Counted from the stretch's first letter, positions 19,374 to 28,628 are shown. The stretch: 64,000 nt of DNA from Photobacterium proteolyticum (GCF_001939735.1 NZ_MJIL01000083.1:57003-121002), one strand, 5' to 3'. Numbers and translations: made by a program. Notes: generated from the letters alone by a model not told the origin.

Positions 19374-21617
19374 ATGAGAAATCAGTTTGAATTATTGGCA
19401 CCAGGTGGCGATATTGAGTCGATAAAAGCGGCCATAGCAGCAGGTGCAGATGCGATATACTGCGGACTCGATAACTTCAACGCCAGAAATAGAGCGACAA
19501 ATTTAACTTTTGATAACCTAAGTGGCGTTGTCAGACTGGCTCATGAACATAACTGCAAAATATTTCTAACATTAAATATCATCATTTTGGAAAGTGAAAT
19601 TCCAGCGATTATTCGATTGCTGAACAAGCTGGTGAACACCAAGATTGATGGCGTTATCGTTCAAGATATAGGTCTGTTTTATATACTAAAAGAACATTTT
19701 AAAGATCTTGATGTTCATGCCTCGACACAGGCTAATACCCATAACGATGGTCAAATCTTCTTTCTAAATAGATTAACAGCAAGTCGAGTTAACTTATCTC
19801 GTGAGCTGAATATCAAAGAGATTAAGCATTTGGCTCATATAGGGCATGAAAATAATGTCCTGATGGAAGTGTTTGTTCACGGCTCTTACTGCATTGGCTT
19901 CTCTGGCCTGTGTTATATCAGTTCGGTAAAAAACGGCAGTTCGGGCAACCGTGGTAGATGCAGCCAGCCATGTCGAGACAAGTACCAGACGACCGAGGCT
20001 GGAAAAGATTATCCTCTTAATCTTAAAGATAACTCGGCTTATTCGAACCTTGAAGAGCTAGCCGATGCTGGGGTGTATTCGCTTAAAGTTGAGGGGCGAA
20101 TTAAGAAGTCACACTATGTGTATACAGTCGTAGACAACTGGCGCAAACAAATTGACAATTTTTGTGATGGCAATGAGTTGTTTACTGATACCACTGAACT
20201 CTATACGGTGTTCAACCGTGACTTCTCAAATTCTTATCTGGTCGGTGATATCAATAAAAATATGTTTATTGATAACCCTCGCGACCACTCAGCCAAGCAC
20301 TTTTCCAAAGTCTATAACTGCACAACGGAAGAGAGCGTAAATCAAGTCAAGAAAAAGCTCTATGATGATAAAACCGCTATTATCTCGACCGTAGCAGAGA
20401 AAATTAAAGACTTTAATACAGATAAGCTTCCGCTAAATATAAAGGTGTCTGTAGAGGCGAACTGTCCATTAACTGTATCGGTATCGACACCAGGTCGGAC
20501 ATTTAAAGTATATTCAGACAACCCGGTAATTCACTCAGATAAGTATACGCTAGAACAAGATGTAATAGAGAAATGGCTTAACAATCTGAATAATGCTGAA
20601 TTCTATATTGAGTCATTGTGCGTAGACCATATTAAGGAAGGCGTATTTCTGCCGTTTAATGAGTTGACTGCGATTAAGGAACAAATATTCTTTAATTTAA
20701 ATGGCGATAAAGCTCGTATTGCACCGATTGATGCGCCAAAGGTGAAGAAGTTACCTAAACTGCAGGACAAGCCGTCTTTGTCGGTACTGATCTCCTCGAA
20801 ACAAGATATCGACCTGTGTGCTTCTACCTCGGCGGATATTTATTATCAGTTACCAGATTCTCTTCATCATGAACTTCCACGCTTGGTTGAGCTGTTTACT
20901 GAGAATGAACAGCTGATCCCGTGGTTCCCGTCAATTCTGATTGGCGACAACTATACCGCTGCTGTTGAGCTTCTTGAGCAGGTACAACCAAAACTGATCG
21001 TGACCAACAATACAGGTATTGCATACGCGGCCTTTGAAAAAGGTATTGATTGGATTGCTGGACCTTACCTCAATGTAACGAACTCTTTCAGCCTTCTGTG
21101 CATGAAGGAAGAGTTCAATTGTGTTGGCTCATTCATATCTAATGAAATCAACAAGAAGCAGATTAAGCCTATTGCAAGACCAGACAACTTCAAGTTGTTC
21201 TACAGTATCTATCACCCGATTCTGCTGATGACCAGCCGCCAGTGCCTGTTCCACCAGACAGTGGGCTGTAAGAAGAAAGCCTTTGATGCGAAGTGTCTTA
21301 GGAAGTGCAAAAAGTCAGCGTCGATTATCAATCTGAAAGAAGCCTCTTTCGTTCTTGATAAGCAAAAGGGCGATCACAACTCGCTTTATAGCGAACACAA
21401 CTTCCTGAATACCGAGATTCCGTCTGATCTCGAAGGAATGTTTTCGAGCTTCTTTGTCGATCTAAGAGATATCAAAACGCAAACCAGCGTCAAAGAAGAT
21501 AAAGCTAGCCTGGTAGAGCTTTTCCAGAGCCTAATCCATGGAGAGACAGAGGCCAAGCAGGCGCTAGGGCATGCCATCTATCCGACAACCAACGCGCAGT
21601 ATAAGAAAGGACTGTAG
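19374..21617 (+). CDS. Peptidase U32-family protein (RlhA/TrhP-like)
   Basis: A 747-residue member of the U32 family. Despite the name, characterised relatives RlhA and TrhP are Fe-S-dependent enzymes that hydroxylate cytidine or uridine in 23S rRNA or tRNA. A TIM-barrel-like domain starts FELLAPGGDIESIKAAIAAG, and the family signature VHGSYCIGFSGLCYIS is followed by NRGRCSQPC, giving four cysteines suited to a cluster. A second cysteine group near residue 635 (RQCLFHQ, VGCKKK, KCLRKC) may bind another metal. I chose the ATG at 19374, where homologues begin (MRNQFELLAPGGD), over the GTG at 19359. It is about 100 residues longer than E. coli RlhA and its substrate is unknown. A stem-loop (21662-21693) follows the gene but lacks a T run. 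Confidence 0.85.
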   Translation: MRNQFELLAPGGDIESIKAAIAAGADAIYCGLDNFNARNRATNLTFDNLSGVVRLAHEHNCKIFLTLNIIILESEIPAIIRLLNKLVNTKIDGVIVQDIGLFYILKEHFKDLDVHASTQANTHNDGQIFFLNRLTASRVNLSRELNIKEIKHLAHIGHENNVLMEVFVHGSYCIGFSGLCYISSVKNGSSGNRGRCSQPCRDKYQTTEAGKDYPLNLKDNSAYSNLEELADAGVYSLKVEGRIKKSHYVYTVVDNWRKQIDNFCDGNELFTDTTELYTVFNRDFSNSYLVGDINKNMFIDNPRDHSAKHFSKVYNCTTEESVNQVKKKLYDDKTAIISTVAEKIKDFNTDKLPLNIKVSVEANCPLTVSVSTPGRTFKVYSDNPVIHSDKYTLEQDVIEKWLNNLNNAEFYIESLCVDHIKEGVFLPFNELTAIKEQIFFNLNGDKARIAPIDAPKVKKLPKLQDKPSLSVLISSKQDIDLCASTSADIYYQLPDSLHHELPRLVELFTENEQLIPWFPSILIGDNYTAAVELLEQVQPKLIVTNNTGIAYAAFEKGIDWIAGPYLNVTNSFSLLCMKEEFNCVGSFISNEINKKQIKPIARPDNFKLFYSIYHPILLMTSRQCLFHQTVGCKKKAFDAKCLRKCKKSASIINLKEASFVLDKQKGDHNSLYSEHNFLNTEIPSDLEGMFSSFFVDLRDIKTQTSVKEDKASLVELFQSLIHGETEAKQALGHAIYPTTNAQYKKGL

Positions 21618-21824
21618 GCCATTAAGAGCGTTTAGTTAAGAGGATAGGGAAATACAATAAGATGCCGTCTTGTGTAGAGAGCATAGGCGGCATAGTTGGA
21701 AATCTATATTGTAATTCACGTTAGAATTATTCGAAAGCGTATCTGGAATAGTAAATACTTGTATTTATGTAAGTTAATACCATCTCCATTCTTATAAAAT
21801 AAACACTGGTTTGATTCATTTTTC

Positions 21825-21850
21825 ATAAAAAGGCCACTATGGTGACCTTT
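21825..21850 (-). terminator. Rho-independent terminator behind the small minus-strand gene
   Basis: On the minus strand, AAAGG-T-CAC ... GTG-G-CCTTTTT: stem of eight pairs with one mismatch followed by five T. It lies 18 bases past the stop of the 49-codon gene at 21869-22018 and supports that gene as real. Confidence 0.65.
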
Positions 21851-21868
21851 ATTAAGAGGTGCTAATTA

Positions 21869-22018
21869 TTATGAGCTACTTTTTTTAGAGGATAACTGTT
21901 CTATCGTTTCTAATGCCAATTTGGTTACTCTGTCGAGCACTTCATCCATTGGTTTTTTTTCTACGTTGTTATCGTCTTCTTTTGGTTCCATGGGAACTTG
22001 TTTATGTGAATATTCCAT
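21869..22018 (-). CDS. Small hypothetical protein (49 residues)
   Basis: A short reading frame starting MEYSHKQVPMEPKEDDNNVE and ending in LSSKKSSS. The ATG is preceded by AGAAAGGCAGCACC, a fair ribosome site, and the stop is followed by a terminator in the right orientation. The product is very polar and acidic in its first half, with a probable helix (DEVLDRVTKLALETIEQLSS) in the second; no membrane segment, no cysteine. I do not recognise it. The rest of the interval 21618-22291 shows no other gene. The case rests on start, stop and terminator signals rather than similarity. Confidence 0.5.
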   Translation of the reverse strand: MEYSHKQVPMEPKEDDNNVEKKPMDEVLDRVTKLALETIEQLSSKKSSS

Positions 22019-22291
22019 GGTGCTGCCTTTCTATTTACCCTGCGATGCATATAAATGGTAATGGTAAAAGGATACGCATGAATAGCATGAATGTGGATAA
22101 AGGTGATCCTAGCTGTATTTTTAGCTAGATCAATATGCGCACATGTGCTCAAGGTAGGCTTGAGATTGTAATAAATCAACAAAACGAAGGTTGATTTTCG
22201 GGGTGAAGATCACGATTTGCGAGGTTGGTATAATCCAAAATATGTGGTCTCTATTGATGGATTTTCTAATTTGAGAGATGTATAACTGACA

Positions 22292-23428
22292 ATGTACTCA
22301 GTAATCTATAAGAGGCTGATTTCAGTTTTTCTGCTCATCAGTGCAGGTGCCTTGGCCTTTCTATACTTTTTCTTTCTCTCATATTCAAATAGCCTCAAGG
22401 AGGAAAAAAGAGCGCAGTCCAAATATATCTCCGAAGTGGGTATCGGTATTATTGAGTCTTTTTATATTTTGGCCTCGCAAGGAGAGGTCAGCGTTGAGGA
22501 TGCTCAAACCCTGGCGATGAACGCGCTTGAGTCGGCGACATTCGGTGAAAATGGATATTATTGGATTAATAGTGGAGATGGTGTATTGCTTATGCAGCCC
22601 TACACTCCAGAGAGAGTTGGTATCAACCAGATTGATTGGGTTGATAGTAATGGTGCGCAAGTTTTCAGGGACTTTATTGGGAAAGCGAAAAACGGGGGAG
22701 GATGGGTTTCCTACTCTTGGCCAAAGCCACATTCAGATCTGGAATACCCCAAGATTTCCTATATATCCTATTTTAAACCTTGGGATTGGGCGCTTGGAAC
22801 GGGCATTTATCTTGATGATATGCTCGAAAATATCCATCGTATAATATTAAAAGCATCAGGCGTTTTACTTGTTAGCTTTATTTCTTTTGTTGTTCTGGTG
22901 TTGCTTCTCGTCAATTATTTTGTTCGACAGCTTGAAGATGTGGCCATTCGAGACACTTTAACGAACCTTTATACGAAAAGATTTCTAGGTGAAATATTAC
23001 CCACCATAATCAGTAGACGACAACGAGACAAAGAGAATCTCCTGGCGATTATCTTTTTAGATATTGACCACTTTAAATCGATTAATGATCGCTTTGGCCA
23101 CAAGTGCGGTGATGAGGTGTTAGCCAAGGTTGCGAAAGTAATGGTAGACAATATAAGGAGTAACGATTATTGCGTTCGCTTTGGTGGTGAGGAGTTTGTG
23201 ATTGTAGGCTTTTTCGAGAATGAAGAAGCCGCCTTTAACTGTGCAGAGCGTGTAAGGCGGAAAACTTCACGATTAAAATTCAAACATAATCACGTCGCTT
23301 TTGATATCACGATCAGCGCGGGGGTTGCAATCAATGATGACGATGAGTCCTTTCAGGAGGCTTTATCCCGTGCTGATGAAAAGCTGTATTACGCTAAACA
23401 TTCAGGCCGAAATATCGTTGTTGTTTAA
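22292..23428 (+). CDS. Diguanylate cyclase with periplasmic single-cache sensor
   Basis: A 378-residue membrane protein. Membrane segments at about 8-30 and 190-212 flank a periplasmic single-cache domain (about 35-185) with the typical ENGYYWINSGDGVLLMQP and WDWALGTGIYLDD segments. A GGDEF domain (about 220-378) has the active motif FGGEEFVI and, just before it, RSND, the RxxD product-inhibition site. It should make cyclic di-GMP from GTP in response to an unknown periplasmic ligand. The gene is monocistronic and converges with the tetR gene 11 bases downstream. Confidence 0.93.
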   Translation: MYSVIYKRLISVFLLISAGALAFLYFFFLSYSNSLKEEKRAQSKYISEVGIGIIESFYILASQGEVSVEDAQTLAMNALESATFGENGYYWINSGDGVLLMQPYTPERVGINQIDWVDSNGAQVFRDFIGKAKNGGGWVSYSWPKPHSDLEYPKISYISYFKPWDWALGTGIYLDDMLENIHRIILKASGVLLVSFISFVVLVLLLVNYFVRQLEDVAIRDTLTNLYTKRFLGEILPTIISRRQRDKENLLAIIFLDIDHFKSINDRFGHKCGDEVLAKVAKVMVDNIRSNDYCVRFGGEEFVIVGFFENEEAAFNCAERVRRKTSRLKFKHNHVAFDITISAGVAINDDDESFQEALSRADEKLYYAKHSGRNIVVV

Positions 23429-23439
23429 TAGGGCTAAAT

Positions 23440-24000
23440 TCAAGCATTTTCCAGCGCTATGCAATACAACTCGAGGGGACCTTTGATCATTTCTATGTTC
23501 AGCGTCGAATGACTCTTATTGCACTGTGACGCAAGCGCATAGCCGTGAAGATAGTCGGCCAACAGATCCAGTGCGTTCTTCGCTGATTCAGGGTCTAGGT
23601 CTAATGGTTCGACTACGACACGGAATCGCTCGATAAATACCTCTGCAGGGCTGTGTGAGTCCATACCTAGCAGTGTTTCTAACAACCCGGGATAACGGCT
23701 TAATAGCGTTAAGTAGCTTTTGCACAGTTGATTGAGTTCTGATTTCCAGTCATCACTCACCTTCGGCTCAAAGATATCTTCGATCAATGAAGTAGTGATC
23801 GCTTCCAAGAGTGCATTCTTGTTGTTGAAATAATGGTAAATCGCCATTGCATCAACACTGAGGCTTGCTGCTAGCTTACGGATACTGGGGATCTTCCCGT
23901 CTTCCTGCATCAATCTCTTTGCCATGTCCATGATGGCTTCTTTACTGAGCTGGCTGCTCGATCCTTTAGGTCGTCCGCGTTTTTTATCCTTGACAGACAT
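23440..24000 (-). CDS. TetR-family transcriptional regulator
   Basis: A 186-residue TetR/AcrR-type repressor. A basic N-terminus (KDKKRGRPKGSSS) is followed by the helix-turn-helix (about 20-65: IPSIRKLAASLSVDAMAIYHYF) and a helical ligand-binding domain. The start lies 22 bases from a perfect 11-base-arm palindrome in the gap to a divergent reductase-like gene, the normal layout of a TetR repressor controlling itself and its neighbour. The ligand is unknown. Confidence 0.9.
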   Translation of the reverse strand: MSVKDKKRGRPKGSSSQLSKEAIMDMAKRLMQEDGKIPSIRKLAASLSVDAMAIYHYFNNKNALLEAITTSLIEDIFEPKVSDDWKSELNQLCKSYLTLLSRYPGLLETLLGMDSHSPAEVFIERFRVVVEPLDLDPESAKNALDLLADYLHGYALASQCNKSHSTLNIEMIKGPLELYCIALENA

Positions 24001-24022
24001 TCTTTCTCCTCGCTAGACTAAC

Positions 24023-24047
24023 ATTAATTCTACGATGTAGAATTAAT
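24023..24047. promoter_or_regulatory. Likely TetR-family operator (11-3-11 palindrome)
   Basis: ATTAATTCTAC-GAT-GTAGAATTAAT, a perfect inverted repeat with 11-base arms, between the divergent tetR-type and reductase-like genes. Its length and position fit an operator shared by both promoters. Binding by this particular regulator is inferred. Confidence 0.8.
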
Positions 24048-24120
24048 TGTAACTCAAACTGAACTTAAAGCCAAGAAAGGGGCTAAGGTGAGTTCGGTAA
24101 TAATTAGAAAGAGCAAAAAT

Positions 24121-24672
24121 ATGAAATGTTCAGTATATATCGCAACCAGTGTTGATGGTTTTATTGCAAAAAAGGATGGCAGTGTTGATTGGTTACACAC
24201 AGCTGGCAAGCCTGACGTTGAGGTCGATACCGGCTGGGATGACTATTTAGCTTCTGTTGATTGCCTGATTATGGGCCGCTCCACCATGGACGTTATTTCC
24301 GCTATGGACCTGACACCTGAGCAATGGCCGTATGGTGATATGCGGATCATTGCGCTTAGCAATACACTGAAAGAAGCGCCAGACAATATGAAGGGTAGAG
24401 TAGAGATGTACTCTGGTGATATTGATTCTTTGATAACACGCCTCGAGAGCGAAGGTCATAGGCATGCCTATATCGATGGTGGTGCGACTATTCAGGCTTT
24501 TCTTAACCTTGAGCTAATCAATGAAATCACCATTACCCGTGCTCCAGTGCTATTGGGCGAAGGGATCCCGCTGTTTGGTAAAATGTCAAAGGAGATCAAA
24601 CTGGAACAAGCGAAGGCGACTGCATTTGCTAACGATTTTGTTCAGGTGACGTATATGGTTAACTATCAATGA
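24121..24672 (+). CDS. Dihydrofolate reductase-like / RibD C-terminal domain protein
   Basis: A 183-residue protein of the RibD C-terminal/dihydrofolate-reductase-like fold, NADPH-dependent reductases of mostly unknown substrate. It starts MKCSVYIATSVDGFIAKKDG, with the cofactor-binding segments DCLIMGRSTMDVI and HAYIDGGATIQAFL and the late ITRAPVLLGEGIPLFG. I chose the ATG at 24121 because relatives begin there; a GTG at 24088 behind a good AAAGGGG site could add eleven residues. Divergent from the tetR-type gene and probably repressed by it. Standalone members like this one are often in TetR-controlled stress units. Confidence 0.85.
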   Translation: MKCSVYIATSVDGFIAKKDGSVDWLHTAGKPDVEVDTGWDDYLASVDCLIMGRSTMDVISAMDLTPEQWPYGDMRIIALSNTLKEAPDNMKGRVEMYSGDIDSLITRLESEGHRHAYIDGGATIQAFLNLELINEITITRAPVLLGEGIPLFGKMSKEIKLEQAKATAFANDFVQVTYMVNYQ

Positions 24673-24808
24673 ACCAAGGTTCCATTAATAACGAGCACCT
24701 TGCGATAGTTTAGGTATAGATGATTTCAAGTTATATGGATGTGCTACGGTAAGAAGTCATACTTTTTGGGAACAGGTAGCTTGGGTATAAAAAGTGTGAG
24801 CGCAAGTG

Positions 24809-24831
24809 AAAGCCCCGCGAGTCGGGGCTTT
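24809..24831 (-). terminator. Terminator of the hns-type gene
   Basis: AAAGCCCCG-CGAGT-CGGGGCTTT, six bases beyond the stop of the H-NS gene on the minus strand; the T run is only three bases. It could also stop transcripts coming from the reductase-like gene. Confidence 0.75.
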
Positions 24832-24836
24832 ACTGA

Positions 24837-25238
24837 TTAGATCAGAAAATCATCTAGTGATTTTCCTTCACTTTCGATAGCTTCCTTCAGAGGTGAAGGC
24901 ATGCGACCTTGGCCTGTCCAGGTACGCTCTTCACCATCAACGGTGAATTTATACTTCGCTGGACGAGGTGCACGCTTTGCTTTTTTAGGTGCGTCGGCCA
25001 GAGTAGCTAGCAACTCTTCTGGATCGATGCCATCTGCGATTAACATCTCGCGGTATGCTTTTAATTTTTCTTCTTTTTCTTTGTCTGCCTGGCGAGATTC
25101 TGCTTCAGCTTCTTCACGCTCAGTAACCACAGTTTGTAGTTTCTCAAGGGCTTCTTTAAGTTGCTCTAGCGTGAATTCTTCTCGTGCAGCGGCGCGCAGA
25201 GAACGCAGGTTTAGTAGTGTCTTAAAAATGTCACTCAT
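24837..25238 (-). CDS. hns: H-NS family nucleoid-associated protein
   Basis: A 133-residue H-NS-type DNA-binding protein. The true start is the internal ATG at 25238 (MSDIFKTLLNLRSLRAAARE), the classic H-NS N-terminus; the in-frame ATG at 25259 would add seven residues. A coiled-coil oligomerisation domain (1-75, rich in E, K and A) leads to a basic linker (KKAKRAPRPAKY) and the C-terminal domain with the AT-hook-like core TGQGRMPSPL. It silences AT-rich and horizontally acquired genes. Vibrionaceae often have several H-NS-like proteins; this may be the main or a second copy. It sits in the middle of an accessory-looking stretch. Confidence 0.93.
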   Translation of the reverse strand: MSDIFKTLLNLRSLRAAAREEFTLEQLKEALEKLQTVVTEREEAEAESRQADKEKEEKLKAYREMLIADGIDPEELLATLADAPKKAKRAPRPAKYKFTVDGEERTWTGQGRMPSPLKEAIESEGKSLDDFLI

Positions 25239-25508
25239 AATATTAATGTTGATAGTCAATAAAACGGGTACTTTACACTAAATCAAGCCATTGGACTATT
25301 AATCACAAAAATACTTGTAATGTTTTTGGACATTTATGCGAGGGAAGATGAGATATGAGCGATTTCTTTCCCCAAAAAACTAGATCTACATATTGTCAGC
25401 AATCCTCATGTATCTTCGACATCTGTCCCAAGGTTGCGGATTGTTTGTCTAATTGATCTGGCTTGATATCAATTGAAGAGGTGGTGATGCCGGACTATTA
25501 ACCAATCA

Positions 25509-25742
25509 TTATAAGATAAGATTATCTAGTTCAACCTTAATTGATGTTATCGTTTTTTTAAGCGCTGTGGATAGGTAATAGCCTATAGCAAGCGAGATAG
25601 AGTATGTCATTAAATAGCTTGGGTTTACGTCCTTATTTAGCTCATTTAAGAATAACGCTAATATAGCGCTACAAACAAAAGTCAGTATCCAGTAGTTGGC
25701 ACGAGCATGTGTTAGGCTATCTCTTAATTTGTCTACAGTCAT
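25509..25742 (-). CDS. Small membrane protein, unknown function
   Basis: A 77-residue product starting MTVDKLRDSLTHARANYWIL at the ATG at 25742, which follows GGAG eight bases upstream; a longer frame to 25805 lacks such a site. Two likely membrane helices (about 18-36 and 45-62) are separated by a short loop with NKDVNPS. I do not recognise the family. No operon partner is evident; the nearest genes are hns-type and LysE, both with separate spacing. Confidence 0.5.
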   Translation of the reverse strand: MTVDKLRDSLTHARANYWILTFVCSAILALFLNELNKDVNPSYLMTYSISLAIGYYLSTALKKTITSIKVELDNLIL

Positions 25743-25851
25743 AACGGTACTCCATATTTTTCGAGTTGTTTGTCCTCTTTGGTTTAATAAGTATGGAGTG
25801 TTCATACCGATAGTTATAATCGTTTAGGCTTATCAATTTGATAGGTTGAAC

Positions 25852-26466
25852 CTATTGGCGACTAAACAGCAAGTTAGCACCAGAAAAGACTAAAAATAGT
25901 GAACAAGCCTTGTTAAAACGCTTTGCCATTTTTGGTTTCGAGAACCAATGCCTTAGGTATAAGCCAAAGAATGCGTAGATTGAGATTGCCAGCATTTCTA
26001 ATAGGAGAAATGTACCACCCAACATGAAAAACTGCGCGTTTACGTTAGCTTTTACGTCTACGAACTGGGGCAGGAAGGCTGTAAAAATTAGGATAGCTTT
26101 TGGATTACCTGCTGCCAGTGCAAACTCTTGCCTTGCTAACCCTGGAAGACTTTTATTTCGCTTGATATCAGCGACTGGACTGGATTCTGAACGCCAAAGG
26201 TTAAAGGCTATCCATAGCAAATAAATTGCACCCGCCAGTTTAATAAGAAAGAACAATGCTTCCGATGTGTATAACACGACAGCTAGCCCTGAAGCTGCGA
26301 GAGCAATCATTCCTGAAAATGCAATGATTCGGCCTAGTCCAGCTATAAAAGCGGATTTGAATCCATAGCATCTTGAGTTATTCATAGATAAAAGGTTATT
26401 AGGTCCCGGTGTCATGTTGAGTGCAAAACACGCAGGTATAAAGAGCAGCAACTTCCAAATTTCCAT
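25852..26466 (-). CDS. LysE/RhtB-family amino-acid exporter
   Basis: A 204-residue inner-membrane protein with about six hydrophobic helices. The N-terminal PGPNNLLSMNNSRCYGFKSA is the LysE/RhtB signature, followed by AGLGRIIAFSGMIALAASG and the central LARQEFALAAGNPKAILIF loop. Family members export amino acids such as lysine, threonine or homoserine lactone; the substrate here cannot be told. No regulator is adjacent. The gene stands alone, transcribed away from the ATPase gene at 26.6 kb. Confidence 0.9.
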   Translation of the reverse strand: MEIWKLLLFIPACFALNMTPGPNNLLSMNNSRCYGFKSAFIAGLGRIIAFSGMIALAASGLAVVLYTSEALFFLIKLAGAIYLLWIAFNLWRSESSPVADIKRNKSLPGLARQEFALAAGNPKAILIFTAFLPQFVDVKANVNAQFFMLGGTFLLLEMLAISIYAFFGLYLRHWFSKPKMAKRFNKACSLFLVFSGANLLFSRQ

Positions 26467-26623
26467 AATGTCTTCCTTGCGAAACTAAAATCCTTTTATA
26501 CTTTGATAGGCAGCTTACCATACCAAGATCAAACGGGGAGAACTTCAGCAAGACCATTGTCCAACAGATGTCTTTTTTATTGGCTAAGCTTCTTAGATCA
26601 CAGGAAGCGAGTTAGAGCCAAAT

Positions 26624-27211
26624 ATGAAAAAACAGCTGAAAGTTGTGGTAACGGGTGGCCCGGGTGGAGGAAAAACCACAGCGTTGGATCTCTTTCGCAG
26701 AGAGTTGGGCGATAAAATTGCCGTTGTTCCCGAGGCTGCAACTGTCCTTTTCTCCGGAGGTATACCGCGCTCTGACAATGAGCAAATGGTTAAGATAATT
26801 CAGAAAACGATTTTCCAGTTGCAGAAAAATTTCGAAGAAATCCATAAGAAGCAGTTTCCGGATAGATTGCTGGTTTGTGATCGCGGGTCATTAGACGGGC
26901 TGGCCTACTGGCCAGGTACGGAGACTGATTTTTTTAAGGGGGTAAATTCAACTTTTGAGCATGAAATTGCTCGCTACGATGCCGTGATTTTTTTTGAATC
27001 AGCGGCAATCACCGGGCATGACATTAGCAGTAACAACCCGGTAAGAAACGAGTCTACAGATCAGGCCGCTCAATTAGATGTTAAGTTGCAAAAGATTTGG
27101 TCCAGGCATCCTCATTTCTATTTTGTAAGTAGCTCGGAGTCTTTTGTTCGCAAGATCATGTTTGGCATCATGACTATAGAGAATGTGATAAACATGCACC
27201 GTAGACCGTGA
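26624..27211 (+). CDS. P-loop ATPase / nucleotide kinase-like protein (AAA_28 type)
   Basis: A 195-residue cytosolic protein with an N-terminal Walker A motif (VVTGGPGGGKTTALDLF, residues 8-24), then VVPEAATVLFSGGIPR, a Walker B-like strand RLLVCDRGSLDG near residue 82 and a late FFESAAITG. These features fit the small AAA_28/thymidylate-kinase-like predicted ATPases that probably phosphorylate a small metabolite or nucleotide. The substrate is unknown. It is followed by a lipoprotein hydrolase gene 140 bases away; the gap argues against tight cotranscription. Confidence 0.8.
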   Translation: MKKQLKVVVTGGPGGGKTTALDLFRRELGDKIAVVPEAATVLFSGGIPRSDNEQMVKIIQKTIFQLQKNFEEIHKKQFPDRLLVCDRGSLDGLAYWPGTETDFFKGVNSTFEHEIARYDAVIFFESAAITGHDISSNNPVRNESTDQAAQLDVKLQKIWSRHPHFYFVSSSESFVRKIMFGIMTIENVINMHRRP

Positions 27212-27351
27212 GGCAAACTAGCTGGTATAGCCACTTCAGAGCCTGAGTCACAATAATTAGTATGGATTCTATATTTTATCTTGGCTTTATCGAACAGTGA
27301 TAACTCGAGGCTGCGTGATATCCGGAGACTTTGTACTGGGCTTATCGTGGT

Positions 27352-28491
27352 ATGAATAGAAATCTTTACATTGTTTTATTCTTCTTGTTGGCTCTTGTCT
27401 TCTTAGGGGCCTGTAGCTCCTCCACGCCAAAGACATTTGTCGATAGTACGCTGTTTGGTGAGCATGTGTTCACAACAGTAGATTCTGAGGTCGCTCGTTA
27501 CTATCTCGATAATTACCTGCAAGGTGAGCGCAGCAACCGGGAGCTGGATAGGAGGATTTCAGGGCTTTACAGCCAACACAGACATACCATCCCATCGCGC
27601 GAAGAACTGAAAGGCATTTCACAAGAATACTCTGTCGATTTTGCCTCACTGTTTCTTGCTGATCTTTTATTAAAGAATGAATGCAATAAAAAACTGAATA
27701 AAGCATTCATGCTTCAGTTGGACAATCCAGCCATCACTGGTTTGAATTATTCTTCCTATACACTGCTTTTTGTACCAGGTTGGGACTATGCAGAAAGTGG
27801 GCATTTGACCGGGGCGGATTTCAACGCTCCCCGGGCAATGGCAACCAAGCTAGGGGTTGAAAATTATCTTGTTGAGCTTCCACCTACAGGCTCTGTTGAA
27901 CAAAATGCAGAGTATCTGGCAAAGGATATTATTCACCATGGCCGAGCAGGGAAAGGGATCATTCTTGCTGGTGCTAGTTCGGCGGGCCCCGCTATCCATC
28001 TTGCTCTAGCAGAGTTGCTCAGTGAAAAAGAGAGGGGAGTGGTTAAGGCCTGGCTTAATCTCGGTGGAATACTGCAGGGCAGCCCTCTGATTGACTACTA
28101 CCAAAAGTGGCCTCACCGCTGGTTTTTCAATCTTGCTGTCTGGGATCAAGGCTGGGATAAAGAAGCTATTTTAAGTATGGGAACTAGCCTCAGCAGAAGT
28201 CGTTTTTCTCGCCTAAGGATAGAGTCTGATCTTTTAATCATTAACTACTTAGGTATTCCGCTCTCCGGCCAACTAAGCAAATTCTCTATAGAAAAGTACC
28301 CATTATTGAAGCCTGAGGGCCCCAATGACGGGCTCACTTTACTTACAGATGCGATTGCGCCCAATAGCATGACGATTGTTGCTCTTGGCAGTGATCATTA
28401 CTTCGCAGAAGACCCTGAAATAGATGAAAAAACCATCGCACTCATGGCGCTGATAATGACATATTTAGATAAAGGTATGACAGGCTGTTAG
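27352..28491 (+). CDS. Lipoprotein with alpha/beta hydrolase fold
   Basis: A 379-residue product from the ATG at 27352; an upstream TTG would add seven residues before the signal. The N-terminus is a lipoprotein signal (LALVFLGAC, lipidated C21, followed by SSSTPK), so it is anchored in an envelope membrane. The C-terminal two-thirds look like an alpha/beta hydrolase: LLFVPGWDYAESGH gives an oxyanion region, AGASSAGP the nucleophile elbow (S210), and LGSDHYFAEDP a plausible catalytic histidine. It may be an esterase or peptidase acting in the envelope. Family beyond the fold is not recognised. Confidence 0.75.
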   Translation: MNRNLYIVLFFLLALVFLGACSSSTPKTFVDSTLFGEHVFTTVDSEVARYYLDNYLQGERSNRELDRRISGLYSQHRHTIPSREELKGISQEYSVDFASLFLADLLLKNECNKKLNKAFMLQLDNPAITGLNYSSYTLLFVPGWDYAESGHLTGADFNAPRAMATKLGVENYLVELPPTGSVEQNAEYLAKDIIHHGRAGKGIILAGASSAGPAIHLALAELLSEKERGVVKAWLNLGGILQGSPLIDYYQKWPHRWFFNLAVWDQGWDKEAILSMGTSLSRSRFSRLRIESDLLIINYLGIPLSGQLSKFSIEKYPLLKPEGPNDGLTLLTDAIAPNSMTIVALGSDHYFAEDPEIDEKTIALMALIMTYLDKGMTGC

Positions 28492-28628
28492 CTGTCTAAG
28501 TTCTCAGCATGAACAATGGATTTATGACGGCATATCTTTTCTTGATAGACTTTTCGTTTATCCATACTTGACCTGTCTACAGCTCTACAGTTTATGCTTG
28601 GCAGCATGAATTAAGAGAGGACTAAACA

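Noticed and set aside
21662..21693. Terminator after the U32-family gene
   Set aside because: A nine-pair stem (ATGCCGTCT ... AGGCGGCAT form) is present but no T run follows, so it is mentioned only with the gene.
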